This document shows, piece by piece, positions 42,961 to 51,101 of a stretch of 64,000 nucleotides of DNA; positions within the stretch are counted from its first letter, which is position 1, and each line of letters begins with the position of its first letter. Location: NCBI RefSeq assembly GCF_907163125.1, contig NZ_OU015319.1, forward strand, positions 2,356,001 to 2,420,000, read 5' to 3'. Both the position numbers and the translations under genes were made by a program. Under the pieces are notes generated by a model. That model saw nothing but the letters and a program-made list of their open reading frames with translations. It was not told where the DNA came from and ran no database searches. This DNA comes from Cloacibacterium caeni (GTDB taxonomy: Bacteria > Bacteroidota > Bacteroidia > Flavobacteriales > Weeksellaceae).

Positions 42961-44751
42961 TTACTGTTTCTTTGCCCAAAGTTCCATCTTTCTTTCTAAA
43001 ACGGACAATGGAAGACATCCTTGGTTCAGAATTTCATCATGGAATTTAGCCAAACTAAATTTCTTACCTAGTTCTTTTTGATATTTAGCTCTTAATTCTA
43101 AAAATTTAAGCGAACCGATTTTGTAACCTAATGCTTGTCCCGGAATCGCCATATAACGCTCAATTGCGGCAGTTGCGCCTTCCTCAGAATCAGAAATATT
43201 GTTTAGGTAATATTTTATAGCTTCTTCTCTGGTCATTTTTCCAGTGTGAATTCCTGTGTCTACTACCAATCGAACTGCACGCAACATTTGATCACTTAAA
43301 TAACCCATTTTTTGATAAGGATCGGTGTACAAACCAAACTCTGGTCCTAAAGTTTCGGTATAGTGCGCCCAACCTTCTCCATAAGCTCCGAACCAACCAA
43401 ATCTCATGAATTTAGGAATTTCCATATTTTCCTGTTGAAGCGAAACTTGATAATGATGCCCTGGAATAGCTTCGTGCAGGAATAAAGATTCGAAACCATT
43501 GGTTACATTATATTGAGTAGCATCTGGAATAGGCGTATAAAAAATTCCCGGTCTGCTTCCGTCTGCTGAACCTGGTTTATATTCTGCACTTGCACTTGCT
43601 TCTCTAAATTTTTCTGTTCTTCTGATTTCAAACGGTGTTTTAGGAGATTGACTAAACATCGTTGGAAGCTTTGGTTCTATTTTCTTTAAAATACCATTAA
43701 ACGCGGCAATTACTTCTTCTGGCGTTTTATAAGGCATTGCTTTTTTGTCTGTTTTTAGACTTACTAAAAATTGTTCTAGTGTTCCTTTAAAACCTAATTG
43801 AGTTTTTACTTTCTCCATTTCTGCTCTTAGCATGGCTACTTCTTTCAACCCAATTTTATTGATTTCATCGGGAGTAAGATTAGTGGTAGTCCAAGATTTT
43901 GCGAGATACGTGTAAATATTGCTTCCATTTGGAATAGCGTTAATTCCATCTGTATTTCTCGCTTTTGGCAAATATTCTTTTTCTAGAAAATCACCCATAC
44001 TTTTGTAGGCAGGAATAATTTTCGTTTTAATAGCGTTTTGATAAAGTACGGAGTACTTTTGTTTATCCGCAGCAGAAAAACTGGCTGGGATTTTTTTGAT
44101 AGGCCCGTAGAAAATATTTTTATCAAAATTTTCAGAAATAATTTCTTCACCTCTCATTTGAGGAATCATTTTCACCACCAATTTTTTGGGAAGCACCACA
44201 TTTTGTTTCATCCCATCTCTGAAATTCTTTTCGGCAGTATTCATCCAAACGGCAAAAGCATCTATTCTTTTCAAGAAATTATCATAATCTTTAGTCGTTT
44301 TAAACGGTTGATTTCCATCTCCACTGCCTAACAATGGAAAATCTAATGGCAAACCTTCAAATTGGTTAAAAGGCATCAGTTCTGGATGATACGCATACTT
44401 CTCAATCTTATCTTTTAAGGTAAAATCTAAAACATCATAAACGGTTTTGTCTTTATCAGAAAGAGATTCATAATCAAGAGTTTGCAACTTTTTTTGAGTT
44501 TCGGTATAGAAACCGATTTCTTTAGAAATAAAATCCTGACTGATCGCATTTGGCAATTGGTCATTATATCTATTATCGCCTTGCATAGTGGCTTCCAGAG
44601 GAAACATTTTCAGGTAACCTTCATAATATTTAGAAGCAATGCTGTCTATATTGGCTTCGGATTTTGGCAAAGCAATGTCTGTTTTTTTACAACTGATTAC
44701 GAAAAGCATCATTGCAAATATTCCTAAAATAGGCGCTCTAAAGAATCTCAT
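42961..44751 (-). CDS. DUF885-family lipoprotein (predicted metallohydrolase)
   Basis: 596 residues. Signal with lipobox near MMLFVISCKKTD (Cys about residue 21), so membrane-anchored outside the cytoplasm. The zinc-hydrolase motif is in SLFLHEAIPGHHYQVSLQQ (HExxxGHH); GEGWAHYTETLG and DTGIHTGKMTREEAIKYY carry further ligands. The family is metalloprotease/carboxypeptidase-like; the substrate is not known here. Confidence 0.9.
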   Translation of the reverse strand: MRFFRAPILGIFAMMLFVISCKKTDIALPKSEANIDSIASKYYEGYLKMFPLEATMQGDNRYNDQLPNAISQDFISKEIGFYTETQKKLQTLDYESLSDKDKTVYDVLDFTLKDKIEKYAYHPELMPFNQFEGLPLDFPLLGSGDGNQPFKTTKDYDNFLKRIDAFAVWMNTAEKNFRDGMKQNVVLPKKLVVKMIPQMRGEEIISENFDKNIFYGPIKKIPASFSAADKQKYSVLYQNAIKTKIIPAYKSMGDFLEKEYLPKARNTDGINAIPNGSNIYTYLAKSWTTTNLTPDEINKIGLKEVAMLRAEMEKVKTQLGFKGTLEQFLVSLKTDKKAMPYKTPEEVIAAFNGILKKIEPKLPTMFSQSPKTPFEIRRTEKFREASASAEYKPGSADGSRPGIFYTPIPDATQYNVTNGFESLFLHEAIPGHHYQVSLQQENMEIPKFMRFGWFGAYGEGWAHYTETLGPEFGLYTDPYQKMGYLSDQMLRAVRLVVDTGIHTGKMTREEAIKYYLNNISDSEEGATAAIERYMAIPGQALGYKIGSLKFLELRAKYQKELGKKFSLAKFHDEILNQGCLPLSVLERKMELWAKKQ

Positions 44752-44901
44752 TTGTCTTAAATTTTAAACAAAAATATAAATTATCTGTAAATGTGGATTT
44801 TAAAATCACAAAAAAATAGTTTTAAAGCATTAAGAGTAATTTTTTTCATAAATTTTTGTAACAAAGTAAAAAATCTCTTACTAATTAATAAAATTTAAAA
44901 A

Positions 44902-45792
44902 ATGAAATGGTATAAATCTTTAAGCTTTGCTTTATTGTTTTTAGTAACTCTTGCAAATGCACAATCTGCTAACAGATTTTTTTATGAATTGACCTTTAAA
45001 CCACAGAAAGATTCAGCTAGAACAGAAAAACATATTCTTTTCCTAGACATTACCAAAGATAGATCTATTTACAGAGATCATCTGCAAGTTACACAAGACT
45101 CTATTTTAAAAACAACTATAGAAAGTTCTCAAAAATCTGGTATTATGCCAGATATAACTAAAATTATAAAACTACCGAAATTTGGTCACACCATTAGAAA
45201 AGTATATCCTATAACAGAAATAAGATATACGGAAAGAATGTTACAAGACGATATTACTTACAAAGAAGCTATCAATTTTAACTGGAAAATAGAATCAGAA
45301 AAATCCAAAATTGGAGAATATCAAGCACAAAAAGCTACTACCGAATTTGGTGGCAGAAAATGGACGGCTTGGTTTTCTGAGGATTTACCATTTCAAGATG
45401 GACCATATAAATTTTATGGTTTACCAGGGCTTATTGTGAAGATAGAAGACGCTAATCAAAACTACTCTTGGCAATTAAAAGGAAATAAAACCATTGAAAA
45501 TTGGGAAGAAGAAACTTATGCAGAAAAACTCAATAAACAATTTGGGCAGAGAATAAACAATTTAGAAGTAGATCGCAAAAAATTTGAAACATTATACGCA
45601 GACTATAAAAATGATCCTTTTGCTAAAATTAAAGGAAGAATTCCTGCAGAAGCTTTGTCTCAAAAAATGCCAGGACAAGATAAAACCATCGGCGAAGTTT
45701 TCAAAGAACAAGAAAAATGGTTAAAAGACGCTATGAATGCAAATAACAATAATATTGAAATTCAAGCAATTGAAGGCAAGCCTAAAAAATAA
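44902..45792 (+). CDS. GLPGLI-family exported protein
   Basis: 296 residues with a signal peptide (MKWYKSLSFALLFLVTLANAQS). The family-defining motif is exact: DGPYKFYGLPGLIVKIED. Bacteroidota proteins of this family often pair with TonB receptors; here a TonB receptor follows two genes later, but the promoter element that drives that receptor is not present upstream of this gene. Terminator at 45823. Confidence 0.93.
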   Translation: MKWYKSLSFALLFLVTLANAQSANRFFYELTFKPQKDSARTEKHILFLDITKDRSIYRDHLQVTQDSILKTTIESSQKSGIMPDITKIIKLPKFGHTIRKVYPITEIRYTERMLQDDITYKEAINFNWKIESEKSKIGEYQAQKATTEFGGRKWTAWFSEDLPFQDGPYKFYGLPGLIVKIEDANQNYSWQLKGNKTIENWEEETYAEKLNKQFGQRINNLEVDRKKFETLYADYKNDPFAKIKGRIPAEALSQKMPGQDKTIGEVFKEQEKWLKDAMNANNNNIEIQAIEGKPKK

Positions 45793-45822
45793 AATTCCCT
45801 TCATATTAAACTTTTGTAACAG

Positions 45823-45853
45823 AAAACTCGAGGATTCGTCTTCGAGTTTTTTG
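45823..45853 (+). terminator. Terminator of the GLPGLI gene
   Basis: AAAACTCGA and TCGAGTTTTTT arms with GGATTCGTCT-like loop. Confidence 0.8.
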
Positions 45854-45879
45854 CATTTTATAAGAGCAAGAATAGACCA

Positions 45880-45908
45880 TTGTGCTGTGGTTTTTAGTTC
45901 TATATTTG
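45880..45908 (+). promoter_or_regulatory. Promoter of the AraC-type regulator gene
   Basis: TTG (45880-45882), 18 bp, TATATTTG (45901-45908), a good match to the Bacteroidota -33/-7 pattern, 15 bp before the TTG start codon at 45924. Confidence 0.6.
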
Positions 45909-45923
45909 TAAAAAAATAATCGG

Positions 45924-46829
45924 TTGACTTCACAAGAACATCTTGCAAGAATTAGAAAGGTTTTAGATTACATTGACCAACATTTGGACGATGAACTTCC
46001 TCTGGAAAAACTCGCAGAAATGGGCAATTATTCTGCATTTCATTTTCATAGGATTTTTCGCGCGGTTACCAGTGAAACTTTGCTAAGTTACATCACCAGA
46101 AAACGCATGGAAAAAGCTGCCATGATGCTTTCCTTAAAAAAAGAAAAATCTTTAGAAGATATTTTCTTGGAAATAGGATTCAATAGCCATTCTACTTTTG
46201 GCAAAACCTTCAAAAAGCACTTTGGGATTTCACCTGCTGCTTTTAGAAAAAATTCGCCAGAAAATTTTAAGAAAATTCAAACCATTATCAGCAATATCGG
46301 ACAAAAAGAAGTCGTTTTCGAGCAATATCTTTACCAACTAGAACAAATGAAATTTTTTATGGAAAATAAAGCCAATATTCAAATAAAAGAAATGCCAGAA
46401 ATGCAGATTGCATCAGTATTAAGCATAGGTGTACAAAATATAGGAAACGCTTACAATACCCTTATTTCTTGGGCTATTTCTAAAAATATTTTCCCTAGAG
46501 AAAATGTGAAAATGATTACCGTTTATCACGATAGTTTCAAAGTTACTGCTCCCAATAAAGTGAGAATTCACGCAGGCATGTTGCTAGAAGAACCCATCAA
46601 AAATGAAGGCGAAGTTTTCCTAGAAATTTTACCAAAAGGGAAATATATCGTTTCTCGACAAGAAATTACACTCCCCGAATTCGAAACTGCTTGGAACGCA
46701 CTTTTCCTTTGGATGAACGAAAACGGACATCAGTTCAGAAAAGAATGTCCTTATGAAATTTACCATAATGATTACCAAGAACACCCTGAGAAAAAGTGTT
46801 TGGTAGATTTCTGCATTCCTATTTTGTAA
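45924..46829 (+). CDS. AraC-family regulator with GyrI-like effector domain
   Basis: 301 residues from a TTG start (MTSQEHLARIRKVLDYIDQHL). The DNA-binding double helix-turn-helix is N-terminal (residues about 5-105: LEKLAEMGNYSAFHFHRIFRAVTSETLLSYITRKRMEKA, then LEDIFLEIGFNSHSTFGKTFKKHFGISPAAFRK). The C-terminal half (about 145-300) is a GyrI-like small-molecule-binding domain. Such proteins respond to drugs or other small ligands. It precedes the TonB receptor gene by 96 bp, but the receptor promoter carries LytTR-like sites rather than an obvious AraC site. Confidence 0.9.
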   Translation: MTSQEHLARIRKVLDYIDQHLDDELPLEKLAEMGNYSAFHFHRIFRAVTSETLLSYITRKRMEKAAMMLSLKKEKSLEDIFLEIGFNSHSTFGKTFKKHFGISPAAFRKNSPENFKKIQTIISNIGQKEVVFEQYLYQLEQMKFFMENKANIQIKEMPEMQIASVLSIGVQNIGNAYNTLISWAISKNIFPRENVKMITVYHDSFKVTAPNKVRIHAGMLLEEPIKNEGEVFLEILPKGKYIVSRQEITLPEFETAWNALFLWMNENGHQFRKECPYEIYHNDYQEHPEKKCLVDFCIPIL

Positions 46830-46835
46830 TTTTCT

Positions 46836-46906
46836 ACGATTCAGTTTCTATTTTTTACGGTTCAGTAAAACTTATTTCTTTTCAGAAATGAGCAGAGATA
46901 CCTTTG
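46836..46906 (+). promoter_or_regulatory. LytTR-like operator and -7 box of the TonB receptor gene
   Basis: ACGATTCAG (46836-46844), 12 bp, ACGGTTCAG (46857-46865), 33 bp, TACCTTTG (46899-46906). The receptor ATG is at 46926. Same spacing as at 49169-49239 and 50661-50731. Confidence 0.75.
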
Positions 46907-46925
46907 CTTCATCAAAAACAGAATT

Positions 46926-49142
46926 ATGAAAACTCGCATTTTTACATTACTCTTTACCTTTGCCTTTACCTTTACCTTAATTGCTCAAATTACCATTTCT
47001 GGAAAAGTTTTAGGAAGAAATAACAAACCGCTGAAAGATGTTTCTGTAACACTGAAAGATACTTATGATGGCGCTACAACAGACGAAACAGGAAATTACA
47101 AATTTGAAACTTCTGAAAAAGGAAGCCAAACCTTGATTTTCTCTCATCCTAAATTTATAGAAATTGAAAAATCTATTCAAATTGAAGACAAAAACCTTAT
47201 TCTAAATGCTGAACTAAAAGAATCGGTGAGCGAAATAGATGCAGTAGTCATTTCTGCGGGAAGCATAGAAGCCAGCGATAAAAAACGCGCCACTACTCTA
47301 TTGACACCAATTGACGTTTACACAACAGCTGGAGCCAATGGTCAAATTTCTTCGGCACTAGAAACCTTACCTGGAGTTCAAAAAGTGGGAGAATCAGAAG
47401 GTCTTTTCGTGAGAGGAGGAACCGGAACGGAAACCAAATTCTTCATGGACGGAAATTTGGTCAATAATTATTTCGGAAATTCTGTACCCGGAATTAAAGC
47501 GATGGATAGATTGAATACTTCGCTTTTTAAAGGAAATGTATTTTCGAGTGGTGGTTATTCTGCAGTTTACGGACAAGCTTTATCTGGAGTTTTAGCTTTG
47601 GAAAGTATCGATTTACCAGAGAGAAATGCTGCAGATTTTGGGATTTCTCCCATTTTTGCAAGCGGCGGAATTCAGCGAGTTAATCAAGAAAAAACACATT
47701 CTTACGGAATTTCTTTAGGCTATTCTAACCTAGAACTCATTCAGAAAATTCTAAAATTCAATACCGATTTCGAAAAAGCACCTCAAAGTTTCGGTGGCAA
47801 TGGAAACTTCAGAATTAAAACGTCAAGAGGCGGTTTTATCAAATATTACGGAAGTTATGACACCAGTTCTATGAAGCTTTCTTCTCCCAATTTAGACAAC
47901 GAAACTTCTTCTGATAAAATCAATCAAAACGGGAAAAATACATTTCACTCGCTTTCTTACAGAGAAAAATTTGGCAGATATACTTTGAATCTTGGAAGTT
48001 CATATACTTTTAACCAAAATATTCTTCATTTTTCTAATGTAGACCAAAACGGAAGTTCTCAATTCAATAATGACATAGATTCTAAAGGCAATTATTTCAA
48101 CGCCAAAGCTTTGATTGAGAGAAAATTATTTAAAATTTCGGCAATAAGAGCAGGAATAGAACTGAATACAACCAAAGAAGAAACTTGGGTTTTCATCGCT
48201 CAAAAAAAATATGAATTTAGAGATGATATCACATCACTTTTTGCGGAAACTGATTTGGGAATCAGCAATGATTTATCCTTAAAAATAGGAGCAAGAGCAG
48301 AAAATTCTTCTTCTATTAACCACTGGAATTTTTCGCCAAGATTTGCCATGGCTTACAGAATTTCTAAAGAATGGACAAGTTCATTAGCTTACGGAACTTT
48401 CTTCCAAAATCCTGAAAGTAGATTTTTTACCGAAAATTATCAACCCAATTATCAAAGAGCAGAACATTACATTTTCCAACTCCAAAGAACTGTGGATGGT
48501 AGAAGTTTGAGATTTGAAACCTATTACAAAAAATACGAAGATTTGGTAAAAACTTCTAATAATTTCTACAAACCAATTGCCATCAATAACAACGGAAGTG
48601 GCTATGCAAAGGGAATTGAACTTTTTTGGAGAGACAAAAAAACTTTAAAAAACATAGATTATTGGATTTCTTATTCTTATCTCGATTCTAAGAGAGACTA
48701 TCTGAATTACAACCAGCAACTTTTCCCAAATTTTGCAGCAAAACACACAATTTCTATCGTTGCTAAAAAATTTATTACCGCTTGGAAAACAGGTTTCAAT
48801 TTTTCTTACAACTACAATTCCGGAAGACCTTATTACAATTTCGTGACCGAAAATGGTAATACTGATCTCAAAAATCAAGGCTTTGTAAAAGATTATCAAG
48901 CGGTGAATTTCAGCCTTAATTATTTACCGAATTTAGGCAAAAAAGATGCAAGAGCTTTCACCGTTTTGGTGCTCTCTATCAATAACATTCTAGGAACTAA
49001 AAATGAATTTGGATACAATTTTTCGAGCAATGGATTGAAATCTAGAGCCATCGTTCCTCCTACCAATACTTTTGTGTTCATCGGTGCATTCATCAGTTTT
49101 GGGACAGACAGAACTCAAGAAGCCATTAATAATAACTTATAG
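46926..49142 (+). CDS. TonB-dependent outer-membrane receptor
   Basis: 738 residues. Signal peptide (MKTRIFTLLFTFAFTFTLIAQ), N-terminal carboxypeptidase-regulatory-like strand domain (ITISGKVLGRNNKPLKDVSVTLKDTYDG), plug domain (LETLPGVQKVGESEGLFVRGGTGTETKFFMDGNLVNNYF) and a C-terminal 22-strand-type barrel that ends FVFIGAFISFG. Ligand not evident and no SusD partner is present. Expression is predicted to depend on the LytTR-like operator upstream, which also controls the next two transcription units. Confidence 0.92.
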   Translation: MKTRIFTLLFTFAFTFTLIAQITISGKVLGRNNKPLKDVSVTLKDTYDGATTDETGNYKFETSEKGSQTLIFSHPKFIEIEKSIQIEDKNLILNAELKESVSEIDAVVISAGSIEASDKKRATTLLTPIDVYTTAGANGQISSALETLPGVQKVGESEGLFVRGGTGTETKFFMDGNLVNNYFGNSVPGIKAMDRLNTSLFKGNVFSSGGYSAVYGQALSGVLALESIDLPERNAADFGISPIFASGGIQRVNQEKTHSYGISLGYSNLELIQKILKFNTDFEKAPQSFGGNGNFRIKTSRGGFIKYYGSYDTSSMKLSSPNLDNETSSDKINQNGKNTFHSLSYREKFGRYTLNLGSSYTFNQNILHFSNVDQNGSSQFNNDIDSKGNYFNAKALIERKLFKISAIRAGIELNTTKEETWVFIAQKKYEFRDDITSLFAETDLGISNDLSLKIGARAENSSSINHWNFSPRFAMAYRISKEWTSSLAYGTFFQNPESRFFTENYQPNYQRAEHYIFQLQRTVDGRSLRFETYYKKYEDLVKTSNNFYKPIAINNNGSGYAKGIELFWRDKKTLKNIDYWISYSYLDSKRDYLNYNQQLFPNFAAKHTISIVAKKFITAWKTGFNFSYNYNSGRPYYNFVTENGNTDLKNQGFVKDYQAVNFSLNYLPNLGKKDARAFTVLVLSINNILGTKNEFGYNFSSNGLKSRAIVPPTNTFVFIGAFISFGTDRTQEAINNNL

Positions 49143-49168
49143 AATTAAGTCCAAAATTGACCATACAA

Positions 49169-49239
49169 ACCATTCAGTCAAGAAAAACTACAGTTCGGTG
49201 AACTAAAATTTCAAGAAAATTTCTTTCAAAATATCTTTG
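49169..49239 (+). promoter_or_regulatory. LytTR-like operator and -7 box of the TPR-like gene
   Basis: ACCATTCAG (49169-49177), 12 bp, ACAGTTCGG (49190-49198), 33 bp, TATCTTTG (49232-49239). The gene starts at 49275. Confidence 0.75.
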
Positions 49240-49274
49240 AACCATAAAATTGAAACAACTAAAAAATATTATAT

Positions 49275-49931
49275 ATGAAAACTTTACAAAAAACAATTTT
49301 AGCACTTTCTTTCGCATTTACAACTACTTACACTTTTGCACAAACTGCTTACGAAAAAGCCATGATGCCGAAAGTTCAAGCCATCGAAATGCCAAAACCT
49401 AATCCAGATGATTACACTGCTCAAGCCAATGATTTTGCAAGAATTGGAGACAAAGAAAAAACACTTTGGCAACCGTATTATTACGCCGCTTTTTCGATTC
49501 TAAAAAAAGGAAGAACACTGATGCAACAAAACCAAATTGCGCAACTAGACGAAGTGGCAAAAGAGGCTCAAAATTACATTGATAAAGCAGAAGCACTTTC
49601 TCCAAATAATGCAGAAATCTATATTTTGAAAAAAATGAATCACGGACTTAAAATGATGGTAAATCCTATGGAAAGATGGCAAACTGAAGGTCTCGCTGCT
49701 CAAAATGCTCTTGCTGAAGCTAAAAAATTAGATCCAGAAAATCCTAGAATTACAATTATGGAAGCCGAAGATTTATATTTCACTCCAGAACAATTCGGCG
49801 GAAGCAAAACCAAAGGAATTGAACTTTTTAAGAAAGCTTTAGAACAGTTCAAAACTTATAAATTAAAATCTTCTCTTGATCCAAATTGGGGACAAGGTGA
49901 AGCAAATTATTTTATTTCTCAAGCGAAATAG
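49275..49931 (+). CDS. Exported TPR-like protein of unknown function
   Basis: 218 residues with a signal peptide (MKTLQKTILALSFAFTTTYTFAQ). The rest is alpha-helical with TPR-like pairs: IDKAEALSPNNAEIYILKKMNHGLKMM, AQNALAEAKKLDPENPRITIMEAEDLYF and TKGIELFKKALEQFKTYKLKSSLDPNWGQGEANYFISQ. Likely a periplasmic scaffold. It shares its promoter architecture with the TonB receptor gene and the 2TM/kinase operon, so it belongs to the same predicted regulon. Confidence 0.75.
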   Translation: MKTLQKTILALSFAFTTTYTFAQTAYEKAMMPKVQAIEMPKPNPDDYTAQANDFARIGDKEKTLWQPYYYAAFSILKKGRTLMQQNQIAQLDEVAKEAQNYIDKAEALSPNNAEIYILKKMNHGLKMMVNPMERWQTEGLAAQNALAEAKKLDPENPRITIMEAEDLYFTPEQFGGSKTKGIELFKKALEQFKTYKLKSSLDPNWGQGEANYFISQAK

Positions 49932-49940
49932 TTTTATTTC

Positions 49941-50655
49941 AATCCTTTAAGGATTAAGAATCCTTAAAGGATTTTTTAATATTCAATAATTAAATCTTCA
50001 ATGTCTATATAATTTTTTTCTTTTTGGTGCTCTTCTTCGAAGACTTTTTTGTTTTTAAATAAATTAAGAACAAATTCTCTTTTAAGTTTTGTGGGTTTAC
50101 TAGATAAAACGCTTTCATAAGAACTCCAAGGATAATCCCAAATATTTTCCGTAAAACGATGTTTTACAGGATTATAGTGGATATAATGTATCAGATTTTG
50201 TAAATAAGTATCAGAATTTACAATTTTTCTTTCAAATTTTTTCTCGAATAGGCTTCCTGTTCTTTTATATCGTTTATTAATAGCTTTTGCATAAGAATTA
50301 AAAAAGTGTCCAAATTGTAAATGCAAATCTATACGTTTGGGACTTTTCACAGTTGAATATTCTAGGTTATTCATATTAAAATCTTCATAATCTTTAACAT
50401 AAATTAAAATATGAAAATGATTTTTTAAAAGAACCCAAGCTATCGTTTCACAAAAGGGCGAAATATATCTGTCGTATCGATTAAGAAAAAAAATATAATT
50501 TTCATTCTCAAAGAAAATATCTTGTCCATTATTTCCCCTATTATAAATATGGTAAAAATTTCCAGGTATTAAGGCTAAAGAATCCATTAGTTTTTTTGTA
50601 AAAATAACATTTTTTCATTTCCAATCCTTAAAGGATTTGAAATCCTTTAAGGATT
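49941..50655 (-). mobile_element. REP-associated transposase element with mirror-image REP pairs
   Basis: AATCCTTTAAGGATT and its inverse (49941-49955 and 49959-49973) lie at one end; the inverse and then AATCCTTTAAGGATT (50623-50637 and 50641-50655) lie at the other. The transposase gene is between them. The right pair ends 5 bp before the LytTR-like operator at 50661. Confidence 0.8.
49976..50587 (-). CDS. REP-associated tyrosine transposase (Y1/HUH)
   Basis: 203 residues. FYHIYNRGNNGQDIFFENENYIFFLNRYDRY opens the Y1_Tnp fold; the HUH motif is in VLLKNHFHILIYVKD and the catalytic Tyr in TYLQNLIHYIHYNPVKHRF. This is the RAYT subfamily that acts on REP palindromes, which are present on both sides. 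Single gene between the TPR-like gene and the 2TM operon. The start at 50587 (MDSLALIPGNFYHIYNRG) is well supported. Confidence 0.9.
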   Translation of the reverse strand: MDSLALIPGNFYHIYNRGNNGQDIFFENENYIFFLNRYDRYISPFCETIAWVLLKNHFHILIYVKDYEDFNMNNLEYSTVKSPKRIDLHLQFGHFFNSYAKAINKRYKRTGSLFEKKFERKIVNSDTYLQNLIHYIHYNPVKHRFTENIWDYPWSSYESVLSSKPTKLKREFVLNLFKNKKVFEEEHQKEKNYIDIEDLIIEY

Positions 50656-50660
50656 AAATT

Positions 50661-50731
50661 ACATTTCAGTATACAAAAATGACGGTTCAGTCAACTAAAA
50701 TTTGAAAGCGCCTCTTATAAAACTACCTTTA
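50661..50731 (+). promoter_or_regulatory. LytTR-like operator and -7 box of the 2TM/kinase/LytTR operon
   Basis: ACATTTCAG (50661-50669), 12 bp, ACGGTTCAG (50682-50690), 33 bp, TACCTTTA (50724-50731). The first gene starts at 50785. Because the operon ends with a LytTR regulator, positive or negative autoregulation is predicted. Confidence 0.75.
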
Positions 50732-50784
50732 CATCAAGAAATTTAACCCAATCACAAAATATTAATTTTTAAAATTCAAACACT

Positions 50785-51078
50785 ATGGAAACGTACAAAA
50801 CTACACAAGAACAGAAACTAGAAAACGCTAGAAAGCACGTAAAAAGAATCAAAGGTTTTTACACGCACGCTTTGGTTTTCGTATTGGTAAACGTATTTAT
50901 TATTTTCTCTAATGTAATTGCAGACGGAAAAGGTTTTAATAACATGGATAATTATTACACGGCTTTTTTCTGGGGTTTCGGCTTATTGGCTCATGGTTTA
51001 TCGGTTTTTGGTGGTGAGCTATTTTTAGGCAGAAACTGGGAAGAAAGAAAAATCCAAGAAATTTTAAACGAAAAATAA
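50785..51078 (+). CDS. 2TM-domain protein (first copy)
   Basis: 97 residues with two membrane helices (THALVFVLVNVFIIFS; TAFFWGFGLLAHGLSVFG) framed by the family ends KHVKRIKGFY and LGRNWEERKIQEIL. The same ends recur in the three other 2TM units of this operon. 2TM proteins accompany LytS-type kinases in Bacteroidota. They may sense the membrane state or stabilise the kinase; their function is not established. First gene of the operon. Confidence 0.9.
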   Translation: METYKTTQEQKLENARKHVKRIKGFYTHALVFVLVNVFIIFSNVIADGKGFNNMDNYYTAFFWGFGLLAHGLSVFGGELFLGRNWEERKIQEILNEK

Positions 51079-51101
51079 TTTTAAAATATTATTTTTAGAA
51101 A

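Noticed and set aside
46926-49142. SusC/SusD polysaccharide-utilisation locus
   Set aside because: No SusD gene or glycoside hydrolase nearby, and the receptor is shorter than typical SusC proteins.
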